From an uncultured Roseovarius sp. (GTDB lineage: Bacteria; Pseudomonadota; Alphaproteobacteria; Rhodobacterales; Rhodobacteraceae), in assembly GCA_947497295.1 (NCBI GenBank), contig CANMFU010000014.1:1-64000 (forward strand): 64,000 bases of DNA, given 5' to 3'. The position numbers and the translations under genes are program-made. Numbering within the stretch: the first letter of the stretch is position 1; every line of letters begins with the position of its first letter. Of this stretch, positions 34,649-42,902 are shown piece after piece. The notes under the pieces were generated by a model, which ran no database searches, had not been told where the DNA came from, and worked only from the letters and a program-made list of their open reading frames with translations.

Positions 34649-36009
34649 TGGGTAAATCCTTCCTTGGCGGCGCGTGCCAGCACCGCGTCCACCATCGCGC
34701 CGGCCGACCCGGTGTAATTGCCCGGCTCCAGCAGCGCATCCAGCGCGCCCGGTTCCAGCGCGTCCATGATGGCGCTATTTTCCTCCAGCGTATCGCGCAA
34801 GTGCCGGCCGCTGTCGATGGCGGCAGCCGCCGCGGCTGTTACCGCTTCATGCGCCGCGCCGCGCCCCATGATGGGGGCAAGGCCCGACATCACCGCCTCG
34901 GACATGATCAGCCCGCCGCCCATGTCCAGATTGGCGCGCATGGCGGCTGCGTCCACGTCCAGCCCTTCCAGCATGGGGCGCGCATGCATGAGCGCGCCGG
35001 AGGCCAGAAGGAACGCTTCGGGGATGACCATCCATTCCACCGGCATGGCGGCGATGCCGCGCTCATGCTCCTGCACCTGGCTTTCCATCATCTGCGGCAC
35101 CAGCGCGCGGGCCCGCGCAGAGATGGCGATGATCTGCGGGCAGGCGATGGGGTTGCGCTTTTGCGGCATGGCCGAGGACGCGCCGCGCCCCGGCACATAA
35201 GGCTCGCGCACCTCGCCCACTTCGGAGCGCATCAGCATCGCCACCTCGGTCCCGATCCGCCCCAGAAGGCCCGACACCAGCCCCAGCCAGAACACCATTT
35301 CGGCCAAGCCGTCGCGCCCGGTGTGCCATGTGATGTCCGGATCGCGCAGGTCCAGTTCCTGCGCCAGCGCCGCGCGCACGCTTGCGCCTTTGCCCCCCAG
35401 GGGCGCCAGCGTGCCGACCGCCCCGCCGAACTGCACCGCAAAGGCGCGGTCCTTCAGCTCGGGCAGGCGCGCGCGGTGGCGCAGCGCCTCGTCCAGCCAG
35501 CCTGCCACCTTGTAGCCGAAGGTGATCGGCGCCGCGTGCTGCTGAAAGGTGCGCCCCGCCTGCGGGGTGTCGCGGTGGCCTGCTGCCAGCCGCACCAATG
35601 CGGCGATGACGCCGTCGAGTTCCGCCTCGATCAGGGCCAGACCGGCGCGCATTTGCAGCACCAGCCCGGTATCCAGCACGTCCTGCGTCGTCGCGCCCCA
35701 ATGCACATAGCGCGCGGCATCCTCGGGGCAGGCGGCGATCAGCTGCTTGACCAGAGGCAGGATGGCAAAGCCGACACGCTCGAAGTGATCCTTCATCGCG
35801 GCGGGGTCGAGATTGTCGGTGCTGGCCGCCGCGGTGACAGCGGCGCCCACGCCTTCGGGGATGACGCCAAGGGAGGATTCCGCGCGCGCCAATGCCGCCT
35901 CGAACTCCAGCCACGAGGCGAAGCGGCCGGTATCGCTGAACACGTCGCGCATGGCGGGCGTGCTGAACTGGTCGCGGTAATAAGGGCTGTCATAAAGCGT
36001 GGCTTGCAT
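34645..36009 (-). CDS. Aspartase/fumarase-superfamily lyase (3-carboxymuconate cycloisomerase-like)
   Basis: The 454-residue product carries the superfamily signature SSAMPQKRNP at residues 278-287, on the mobile loop holding the catalytic serine, plus HWGATTQDVLDTG and RTFQQHAAPITFG. It is closest in pattern to PcaB-type 3-carboxy-cis,cis-muconate cycloisomerases and adenylosuccinate lyases. Relatives add or remove amines or carboxylates across fumarate-like double bonds. ATG 36009 has AAAGGA upstream; a much longer open frame is not used. No other protocatechuate genes are present, so a catabolic PcaB role is unlikely. A biosynthetic C-N or C-O lyase for a side chain is my inference. Confidence 0.75.
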   Translation of the reverse strand: MQATLYDSPYYRDQFSTPAMRDVFSDTGRFASWLEFEAALARAESSLGVIPEGVGAAVTAAASTDNLDPAAMKDHFERVGFAILPLVKQLIAACPEDAARYVHWGATTQDVLDTGLVLQMRAGLALIEAELDGVIAALVRLAAGHRDTPQAGRTFQQHAAPITFGYKVAGWLDEALRHRARLPELKDRAFAVQFGGAVGTLAPLGGKGASVRAALAQELDLRDPDITWHTGRDGLAEMVFWLGLVSGLLGRIGTEVAMLMRSEVGEVREPYVPGRGASSAMPQKRNPIACPQIIAISARARALVPQMMESQVQEHERGIAAMPVEWMVIPEAFLLASGALMHARPMLEGLDVDAAAMRANLDMGGGLIMSEAVMSGLAPIMGRGAAHEAVTAAAAAAIDSGRHLRDTLEENSAIMDALEPGALDALLEPGNYTGSAGAMVDAVLARAAKEGFTQ

Positions 36010-36031
36010 GGCGTGTCCTTTGAGAGTTGGC

Positions 36032-37300
36032 TCAGGGCTGCGCGCGCAGCTGGCCAAAAATGTCCTTGCGCATGATGGCGCGGCCCTCTTGGTCATGGAC
36101 CTCCAGCGCCCCGATCGCGGTGCGGGTGCGCGCAAATACCGTCGCGGCGTCCGGTCCGGTGACCAGAAACGCCCCAACGCGCGAGCGGGTCGACATGTCG
36201 TCGCCGATCTCCATGCCGGGTGTCTTGTAGGGCAGCATGCGGGTGATGGTGCCCTCCGCCAGCAGCGCGTCAACGCCGCTGACATGGCTGAATATGCCGG
36301 GGCGGGCGTAAACCGTGTTGGTCATCAGCCAGATCCCCGTCGGCGCCAGATCCACCTTGACCGGAATACCCAGCCAACTGTCGAGCGACGCGCCGATGGC
36401 GTCAAAGCCCGAGATCATCTGCGTCACCGCCGCGCCGGTCCCGCCCGACAGGCGCGCGGAAAACTCGATCAGGCTGAGGCCGTTTTCAGTCAGAAACGCC
36501 TGCACCAGCATCGGCACGTTATTCAGGCCAAAGGCCGCGGCCAGATCGCTGAGCACATCCTCGACATGGGCGTGTGCATCGCCCAGGGGCCAGGGCGCGA
36601 TGGAGCCGGTGGACTGGATCACCTTGTCACTCGGCACGCCCGTCATCTGGAACTTGCGCCGCACCAGCACAATGCGCGCGCGGCCCTGCTCGACAAAGCA
36701 GTCGATGGACAGCTCGTCGCCGGTGACGAATTCCTCGACCACCGCCTGGCCCACCCGGCTGATCCCCAGCGCCAGCGCCAGATGGGCGCGCAAGGCGGTC
36801 ATGTCATCGGCGCGCCGCACCCCGGCGGAGCCGTTGGAATCGGCCGGCTTGACCACCAGCGGGAATTTCAGATGCGCGATGCGCGATTCCAGATCGGGGC
36901 CATGGGCATCCTCGATATAGACATGGCGCGCCGTGGGCAGGCGCGCCTCGGCCAGCCGCGCCTTCATGCTGCCCTTGTTGGCGATCTGCGATGCGGTCGC
37001 AAAGGAATAGGGATGCGGCAGGCCCAGATCCTCGCTGACCTTGATGGCGGTGACGTTGGCCTGATCGACGCAGGTGGCGATGACCAACTGCGCGCCCTGA
37101 TCGCGCGCCACCCGGCGCACCGCGTCCGGATCCAGCGTGCTGGCGATGACATGCAGGTCGGCATGCGGCGCGGCGGGCGGATGCGCGAGGTAATCCACCA
37201 GCACCACGCGCCAGCCGCGCGCTTTCAGCGCCGCGATCAGCGATATGTGCGGATTGGTTCCGCCCAGGACGAGTGCCGTGGGCGTCTGGCTGTCCATCAT
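36032..37300 (-). CDS. ATP-grasp carboxylate-amine ligase-like protein 1
   Basis: The 422-residue protein has an N-terminal Rossmann-like domain (ALVLGGTNPHISLIAALKARGW, then TCVDQANVTAIKVSEDLGLP). The ATP-grasp core contains FPLVVKPADSNGSAGVRR, VVEEFVTGDELSIDCFV and LSLIEFSARLSGGTGA, so the nucleotide-binding Lys and metal-binding Glu are in place. Such enzymes form amide bonds by way of acyl-phosphates. It is paralogous to the protein at 46298-47554: both start with the GG..PHI pattern and end with GR.IMR.DI. The two paralogues flank the island on opposite strands. It lies 22 nt upstream of the lyase gene in the leftward operon. Confidence 0.82.
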   Translation of the reverse strand: MMDSQTPTALVLGGTNPHISLIAALKARGWRVVLVDYLAHPPAAPHADLHVIASTLDPDAVRRVARDQGAQLVIATCVDQANVTAIKVSEDLGLPHPYSFATASQIANKGSMKARLAEARLPTARHVYIEDAHGPDLESRIAHLKFPLVVKPADSNGSAGVRRADDMTALRAHLALALGISRVGQAVVEEFVTGDELSIDCFVEQGRARIVLVRRKFQMTGVPSDKVIQSTGSIAPWPLGDAHAHVEDVLSDLAAAFGLNNVPMLVQAFLTENGLSLIEFSARLSGGTGAAVTQMISGFDAIGASLDSWLGIPVKVDLAPTGIWLMTNTVYARPGIFSHVSGVDALLAEGTITRMLPYKTPGMEIGDDMSTRSRVGAFLVTGPDAATVFARTRTAIGALEVHDQEGRAIMRKDIFGQLRAQP

Positions 37301-37373
37301 CGGGTGTCGTCTTCTTTATCTGTCTGCCGCCGGGGGCTGGATATGGGCGCTGGTAGTCCCCACAGGCAGAATG

Positions 37374-38411
37374 TCAACTGCGGGGCAGGGCAACAACCCC
37401 AGATTGTGCGGCCAGCCTGTCCAGCTTGTCCATGACGGCGGCGGACACCGGCACGCGGCCCTCGCGCCCGTCCATGTAGCGCGCGCCGCGTGCGCCGGGC
37501 AGGGATACCGCGCCTGCGGGGCCGGCCGCGTGGGTGGCGGCGATCAGCCGGGCCATATGCGCGTCATACTCCTCGCGGGGGGTAAAGCAGGCAATGTCGA
37601 TGGCGATCAGCATATGACCGCAGCGCGACGGACCGTCTGGGTTGTTGAGGTTCTTTGCCTCGCCGCCAAAGCCCGAGCCGGTCATCAGCCCCGCCAGAAT
37701 ATCCACCACCAGCGACAGGCCATACCCCTTGGCCCCGCCCACCGGCAGCATCGAGCCGGCCAGCGCCAGCGCGGGGTCGGTCGTCGGGTTGCCGCCTTCG
37801 TCCAGCGCCCAGCCCTCGGGGATCGGCTCGCCATTGGTGGCGGCCAGCCGGATCTTGCCGCGCGCGGCCAGCGAGGTGGCCATGTCCAGCAGGACCGGCG
37901 GCTGCCCTTCGGGCGCGGGAAAGCCAAACGCGATCGGATTGGTGCCGAACACCGCCCGCTGCCCGCCGGTGGGCGCGATGGCGGGGGCGGCATTGGCAAA
38001 CACCATGCCGGCCATGCCCGCATCCACCGCGCGGCGCGCAACAAAAGCGGCGGTGCCGAAATTATGGCTGTGGCGGATGCCGACCAGACCGATGCCGGCG
38101 GCGCGCGCCATCGCCACCGCGCGGTCCATGCCGCGAATGGCCGCCACCTGCCCGAACCCGTCGCCGGCATCCAAGAGCGCCATGGCAGGGGCGCCGGATA
38201 TCTCGGTCAGGGGGGTGATCGCCTGCATCAGACCCTTTTGCAGACGCTCCACATAGATCGGCAGGCGGGTGATGCCATGCGTGCCCTTGCCGTGGCTATG
38301 GGCAAAGACGATCGAGGCGGCGATGATCGCAGCGTCCCCGTCCGGCACGCCCTGCCGGGTCAGCACCTCCTCGGCGAACGCTCCGAGGGCGTCCAGCGCA
38401 ATCTCGGCCAT
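37374..38411 (-). CDS. Ldh-family (malate/L-sulfolactate type) NAD(P)-dependent dehydrogenase
   Basis: The 345-residue protein belongs to the non-Rossmann malate/L-lactate dehydrogenase family (PF02615 type). Family landmarks are SHGKGTHGITRLPIYVERL near the N-terminus, GIGLVGIRHSHNFGTAAFVARRA with the catalytic His region, APTGGQRAVFGTNPIAFGFP, and AKGYGLSLVVDILAGLMTG. These enzymes interconvert 2-hydroxy and 2-oxo acids or reduce cyclic imines. ATG 38411 has GAGGCTGAG upstream and follows the preceding stop by 7 nt. It probably makes or reduces a 2-keto acid used by the neighbouring lyase and ligase; the substrate is not readable from sequence. Confidence 0.85.
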   Translation of the reverse strand: MAEIALDALGAFAEEVLTRQGVPDGDAAIIAASIVFAHSHGKGTHGITRLPIYVERLQKGLMQAITPLTEISGAPAMALLDAGDGFGQVAAIRGMDRAVAMARAAGIGLVGIRHSHNFGTAAFVARRAVDAGMAGMVFANAAPAIAPTGGQRAVFGTNPIAFGFPAPEGQPPVLLDMATSLAARGKIRLAATNGEPIPEGWALDEGGNPTTDPALALAGSMLPVGGAKGYGLSLVVDILAGLMTGSGFGGEAKNLNNPDGPSRCGHMLIAIDIACFTPREEYDAHMARLIAATHAAGPAGAVSLPGARGARYMDGREGRVPVSAAVMDKLDRLAAQSGVVALPRS

Positions 38412-38418
38412 GGGCGGC

Positions 38419-39309
38419 TCAGCCTCGCGCGGGCGGATGGGTGACGGCATCCGGGCAGTAGCTGTCGATCACGCGCTGGACCAGCTGCACCTGTTTGATG
38501 CGCTTGACCGCGTCGGCGTCGGTGCTGTCCCAGCTATGGGTCTTGGCGACAGATCCGCCGGTCTTGAGATAGATCGGGGCGGCGACGCGGATCATTTCCG
38601 GCACCTCGTAATGGCGGATAAAGCCCCCGGTCGAGGCGGGGTTTTCCGTATGCACATCCAGCGGAATATCAACCGCAGCGCGAATCGCCGCCAGCATCTG
38701 AAGCTGGATGTCGCGCACCGGGTTGAAGCTGTTGGCACCGATCTGCGTCAGCATCCGCGCGGCGCAGGGGTTGCCGTGGCCGGTATGGGCCGACACCTTG
38801 AAACGCACGCCTTCGGGGAGCTCGCCAGCCTTGCGCATCTCGTCCATCAGCCACAGGCTGCCTTCGTCATAGACCAGATAGGACATCACCCCCAAGCAAA
38901 CACCGCGATGCACCTCCTCGACCGCGCGCAGCACCTGGTCCTGGCCGCGCAAACGGTAGCCCATGCGCATCCCCTCGGGGGTGTTGACGCTGGCGCTGGT
39001 GTCGGTGGTCGCGCGCGGGCCGATTGACAGGACCAGCTCGATTCCGCGCGCACCGGCCATGTCGACCATGCGCGTAATCTCGGAATCCAGCAGCGTCATC
39101 ACACCCTTAGTCTGGGTGATGCGGTGAATTGGCACACCCGTCTTGTCCACCGCCTCCAGCAGCGCCGCCATCGCGCCGGGGCCCTGAATGCCCGGCACCT
39201 CGAAACGGTATTGCGCGCCGTCATCGAACCGCTTTTCCGAGGTTGGCAGGTCATAAAGATCGCCCTCAGGCAGGCCCATCCGCGCAAGGAAGCTCTTGGT
39301 TTTGTGCAT
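38419..39309 (-). CDS. Unrecognised TIM-barrel-like protein (possibly peptidase U32-like)
   Basis: I do not recognise this 296-residue protein with confidence. It opens with SFLARMGLPEGDLYDLPTSE and then shows alternating strand/helix units ending in acidic or polar motifs typical of (beta/alpha)8 barrels (ITQTKGVMTLLDSEITRM, ELVLSIGPRATTD, FKVSAHTGHGNPCAARM, PLDVHTENPASTGGFIRH, IYLKTGGSV). Similar alphaproteobacterial proteins are, as I recall, sometimes labelled U32 peptidase-like. It is first in the leftward operon. ATG 39309 begins the conserved part; an upstream frame to 39426 runs into the promoter region. Confidence 0.6.
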   Translation of the reverse strand: MHKTKSFLARMGLPEGDLYDLPTSEKRFDDGAQYRFEVPGIQGPGAMAALLEAVDKTGVPIHRITQTKGVMTLLDSEITRMVDMAGARGIELVLSIGPRATTDTSASVNTPEGMRMGYRLRGQDQVLRAVEEVHRGVCLGVMSYLVYDEGSLWLMDEMRKAGELPEGVRFKVSAHTGHGNPCAARMLTQIGANSFNPVRDIQLQMLAAIRAAVDIPLDVHTENPASTGGFIRHYEVPEMIRVAAPIYLKTGGSVAKTHSWDSTDADAVKRIKQVQLVQRVIDSYCPDAVTHPPARG

Positions 39310-39643
39310 GGTTTTTCTCTTTGGCCTGAACTGGTATGGCGCCTCGCGCCCACCCGCGGCAAACCCGAAATCCGGCCAGAGCATAGGTATGCGCCCAAAG
39401 GGTGTCAATCTGGCGCACCGGCGCAAAAGCGCCCCTGGACAACGGCGCCGGCCGGTTTTTGCGCCGCCTTTCGCCGGTTCTCATTTTGCAGTGGCCATTG
39501 CGGCGCGAAACCCTTACTTCCGGGCCGAAATACAACTTTGAATAGTTGTCAGGGTCCCTCCTTTGGGGATTTGCACCATGACGGGGCTGAACACCGGAAT
39601 TTTCATTTCGAATCGCCGCAGGTTTTGAAGAAAGGCAGAGTGA
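39310..39643. other. Divergent promoter region between the two arms of the metabolic island
   Basis: 334 nt without a gene between the leftward five-gene operon and rmlA. It must hold both promoters. The half near rmlA (39530-39640) is visibly AT-richer. I see no convincing operator. AAAGGCAG precedes the rmlA start. Confidence 0.5.
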
Positions 39644-40564
39644 ATGACGGGTCAAGGCAACGGTCAGGCTGACAGCCGTTCGGGCACAAGGCGCAAGGGT
39701 ATCGTTCTGGCCGGCGGGTCGGGTACCCGGCTTTATCCTGTGACGCGCTCGGTCTCCAAGCAGCTTCTGCCGATCCACGACAAGCCGATGATCTATCATC
39801 CGCTCAGCGTGCTGATGCTGGCGGGCATGCAGGATATCCTGATCATCACCACCCCCGATGATCTGCCGCAATACCGCCGCCTTCTGGGCGATGGCAGCCA
39901 GTTCGGCATCCGCCTCAGCTATGCCGAGCAGCCCAGCCCCGACGGGCTGGCGCAGGCGTTTCTGATCGCCGAGGAATTCATCGGCAATGATCCCGTCTGT
40001 CTGGTTCTGGGCGACAACATCTTCTACGGGCCGGGCTTTACCCAGCGCCTGATGCAGGCGGACGCCCGAGAGGCGGGCGCGACCGTGTTTGCCTATCAGG
40101 TCCACGATCCCGAGCGTTTTGGCGTCGTCGAGTTCGACGAGGATAGCCGCGTTCTGTCATTGGCGGAAAAACCCGAAAAGCCGCGCAGCAATTTTGCCGT
40201 CACGGGCCTGTATTTCTACGACAACCGCGTGGTCGAAATCGCCAGGAACGTGCGCCCTTCGGCGCGCGGCGAACTGGAGATTACCGATGTCAATCAGGCC
40301 TATCTGGACGCGGGCGATCTGTATGTGCAGCAGCTCAGGCGCGGCTTTGCCTGGCTGGATACCGGCACGCATCAATCCTTGCTGGACGCGTCGTCCTTTG
40401 TGGCAACGGTCGAGGCGCGGCAGGGCTACAAGATCGCCTGCCTTGAGGAAATCGCCTACACCTACGGCTGGATCGACCGCGCCCAGCTGCTCCGACAGGC
40501 CGAAACGCTGAGCAAGACCGATTACGGCCGTTACCTGAACGATCTTGCGAGGGAAGATCAATGA
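39644..40564 (+). CDS. rmlA: Glucose-1-phosphate thymidylyltransferase
   Basis: RmlA makes dTDP-glucose, the substrate of RmlB. The 306-residue protein has the pyrophosphorylase motif [20 protein letters not shown] near residues 21-40, [39 protein letters not shown] and [15 protein letters not shown]. The first 17 residues are an extra polar tail beyond the usual start. It overlaps the aminotransferase gene by ATGA (40561-40564), so dTDP-glucose supply here is translationally coupled to amino-sugar formation rather than to rmlBCD, which lie at 1-4.9 kb. Confidence 0.95.
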   Translation: MTGQGNGQADSRSGTRRKGIVLAGGSGTRLYPVTRSVSKQLLPIHDKPMIYHPLSVLMLAGMQDILIITTPDDLPQYRRLLGDGSQFGIRLSYAEQPSPDGLAQAFLIAEEFIGNDPVCLVLGDNIFYGPGFTQRLMQADAREAGATVFAYQVHDPERFGVVEFDEDSRVLSLAEKPEKPRSNFAVTGLYFYDNRVVEIARNVRPSARGELEITDVNQAYLDAGDLYVQQLRRGFAWLDTGTHQSLLDASSFVATVEARQGYKIACLEEIAYTYGWIDRAQLLRQAETLSKTDYGRYLNDLAREDQ

Positions 40565-41712
40565 GCACCGAAAAGATCCACGTCACCCAGCCCTTCCTGC
40601 CGCCGCTGGAGGAATTCCTGCCCTATGTCGAGGAAATCTGGCGCAACCGGATGCTGACCAATGGCGGCCCGCTGCATCAGCGGCTGGAGCATGATCTGGC
40701 CGAATATCTGGGGGTCAAGCATCTGGCGCTGTTCAACAACGGCACCATCGCGCTGATCACCGCGCTTCAGGCGCTGGACCTCAAGGGCGAGGTCATTACC
40801 ACGCCGTTTTCCTTTGTCGCCACCGCGAACGCGCTGATCTGGCACAAGAACACGCCGGTCTTTGCCGATATCGACCCTGTGACGCTGAATCTGGACCCCG
40901 CCAGCATCGAGGCGGCGATCACGCCGCGCACAAGCGCGATCCTGCCGGTGCATTGCTACGGCAATCCCTGCGACATGGAAGCGATCCGCGACATCGCCGA
41001 TCGCCACGGGCTGAAGGTAATCTATGACGCTGCGCATGCCTTTGGCGTGCATAACGAGGCCGGATCGATCCTGGAGCGCGGCGATCTGTCGACGCTCAGC
41101 CTGCACGCGACCAAGGTGTTCAACACCTTCGAGGGCGGCGCCGTGATCTGCCGCGACGTCGAAATGAAAACGCGCATCGACCAGCTGAAGAATTTCGGCA
41201 TCATCGACGAGACCACGATCACCATCGCAGGCAGCAACGGCAAGATGAGCGAGATCCACGCCGCGATGGGCCTTGCGCAACTGCCCCATATCGACGCCTG
41301 CATCGCGCGGCGCGGCGAAATCGATGCCGCCTATCGCGCAGCGCTCAAGGATATGCCCGGCCTCACCCCTCTGCCCAAGCTGGGCCAGACGCGCGCGAAT
41401 TACGCCTATTTCCCGGTCATCGTCGGGGATGACTACCCGCTGGACCGCGACGCGCTGTATGAGGTGCTGCGCGAGGGCAATATCCTGACGCGGCGCTATT
41501 TCCATCCGCTGCTGTCGGGCCTGCCGATGTATTCCGACCTGCTTTCGGCGGCGCCCTCGGGCCTGCCGGTCGCCACCGCGATGGCGCAGCGCGTGCTGTG
41601 CCTGCCGATCTTTCCGGCGATGACGGACAGCAACCTGCATCGCATCATCGACGCCCTGCGCGCCCCGCTGCAAGACGCCCACCGAAGCCGACTGCGCGCC
41701 GTAGGTGCCTGA
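40561..41712 (+). CDS. DegT/DnrJ/EryC1-family sugar aminotransferase
   Basis: This is a PLP-dependent enzyme of 383 residues that should transaminate a keto-sugar nucleotide. The PLP-binding Lys is residue 185 in [12 protein letters not shown], with DAAHAFGV just before it and [15 protein letters not shown] for phosphate binding. Coupling to rmlA and the presence of rmlB in the window suggest dTDP-4-keto-6-deoxyglucose as substrate, giving a dTDP-4-amino-4,6-dideoxyhexose (as made by VioA- or FdtB-type enzymes). A 3-amino product is the alternative. The amino group would be an obvious acceptor for the ATP-grasp ligases nearby. Confidence 0.88.
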   Translation: MSTEKIHVTQPFLPPLEEFLPYVEEIWRNRMLTNGGPLHQRLEHDLAEYLGVKHLALFNNGTIALITALQALDLKGEVITTPFSFVATANALIWHKNTPVFADIDPVTLNLDPASIEAAITPRTSAILPVHCYGNPCDMEAIRDIADRHGLKVIYDAAHAFGVHNEAGSILERGDLSTLSLHATKVFNTFEGGAVICRDVEMKTRIDQLKNFGIIDETTITIAGSNGKMSEIHAAMGLAQLPHIDACIARRGEIDAAYRAALKDMPGLTPLPKLGQTRANYAYFPVIVGDDYPLDRDALYEVLREGNILTRRYFHPLLSGLPMYSDLLSAAPSGLPVATAMAQRVLCLPIFPAMTDSNLHRIIDALRAPLQDAHRSRLRAVGA

Positions 41713-41738
41713 TCCAAATACCAGCGAGCCGAATTCCC

Positions 41739-42902
41739 ATGCAGCACAATTCCATGAACTCCCCCGATGCCTTCGCGCGCGCACCGCGCAAATTCAGCCG
41801 CTTTTCCCCGCCTGAATTCCTGCGCTACTGCCTTGGCGGCACGCTCTACATGCCTTCGACGCGGTCGGTGGTGGACAAGATTGTCGGCCGCGAATTCAGC
41901 GATGTGATGTCGATGGTGATGGATTTCGAGGACGCCTTGCGCGCCGAGGATCTGGGCGCGGGCGAGGCCAGCGTGATCACGCAGCTGACCCATCTGGCCC
42001 AAAAGGTCGAGGACGGCACGCTGGCCGAGGATGACGTGCCGCTGATTTTCCTGCGGGTGCGCAACATGGACCAGTTCGCCAGCTTTGCCGCGCGCCTGAC
42101 GCCGGGCATCGCGCATGTGCTGACGGGGTTCATCTTTCCCAAGTTCTACAGCAACAATGCGCGCCAGTATCTGGACCTGCTGGCCGAGTTGAACGAGAAG
42201 CTGGACACGCCGCTTTACGGCATGCCCATCCTTGAGGGGCGCGCGATCGCCTTTCGCGAGACGCGCAACGCCGAGCTGACGGCGCTTTTGGGCATTCTGC
42301 GCGACTATCACGCCCACATCCTGAACATCCGCGTCGGCGGCACCGATTTTTCGTCCTTCTTCGGGGTGCGGCGCGGCATCGGCTCGTCGATCTACGACAT
42401 CCTGCCGGTGCGCGACGCGCTGGCCGACATCCTCAATTTCTTTGGCCGCGCCGAAGAGGATTACGTCGTCTCGGCCCCGGTCTGGGAATATTTCCTGGCC
42501 TACAAGCGCGACGATCTGGAAAAGGTCATGCAGATCGACCTGCACCGGTCCTTGCGCACCAACACGCCGATCCTGAACGACGCGATCGACGGGCTGTTGC
42601 GCGAGGTGGCGCTGGACAAGGCCAACGGGTTCATCGGCAAGACGGTGATCCATCCGTCGCACCTGCGCTATGTCAACGCGATGCAGGCGGTGACGCGCGA
42701 GGAATACGAGGATGCCAGCCAGATCCTTGGCACTTCGGGCGGCGTCATCAAGTCGGCCCGCGCCAACAAGATGAACGAGATCAACCCCCATCGCAGCTGG
42801 GCCAAGCGCATCAGCTGTCTGGCCGACGCCTACGGCGTGGTCGAGGACGAACGTCAGTATCTGGCCCTGTTCCACCCGCGTGAGGTCCGCGCGGCCGAAT
42901 GA
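41739..42902 (+). CDS. HpcH/HpaI aldolase or CitE-like C-C lyase
   Basis: The 387-residue protein looks like a TIM-barrel C-C bond lyase of the citrate lyase beta-like superfamily, probably the PF15617 branch. MVMDFEDALRAED carries the acidic residues, FLRVRNMDQF the Arg of the substrate pocket, FIFPKFYS the second strand motif, and GMPILEGRAIAFRETRN the Glu metal ligand. IGKTVIHPSHL is the typical late motif. It probably cleaves or forms a beta-hydroxy acid or its acyl derivative. ATG 41739 is used although the ribosome-binding site is poor; ATG 41754 is an alternative. Its stop overlaps the next start (ATGA at 42899). Confidence 0.8.
   Translation: MQHNSMNSPDAFARAPRKFSRFSPPEFLRYCLGGTLYMPSTRSVVDKIVGREFSDVMSMVMDFEDALRAEDLGAGEASVITQLTHLAQKVEDGTLAEDDVPLIFLRVRNMDQFASFAARLTPGIAHVLTGFIFPKFYSNNARQYLDLLAELNEKLDTPLYGMPILEGRAIAFRETRNAELTALLGILRDYHAHILNIRVGGTDFSSFFGVRRGIGSSIYDILPVRDALADILNFFGRAEEDYVVSAPVWEYFLAYKRDDLEKVMQIDLHRSLRTNTPILNDAIDGLLREVALDKANGFIGKTVIHPSHLRYVNAMQAVTREEYEDASQILGTSGGVIKSARANKMNEINPHRSWAKRISCLADAYGVVEDERQYLALFHPREVRAAE

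Noticed and set aside
34645..36009. Protocatechuate-pathway pcaB
   Set aside because: Sequence resembles PcaB, but no other pca genes are near and it is embedded in a biosynthetic-looking operon, so I give only the superfamily.
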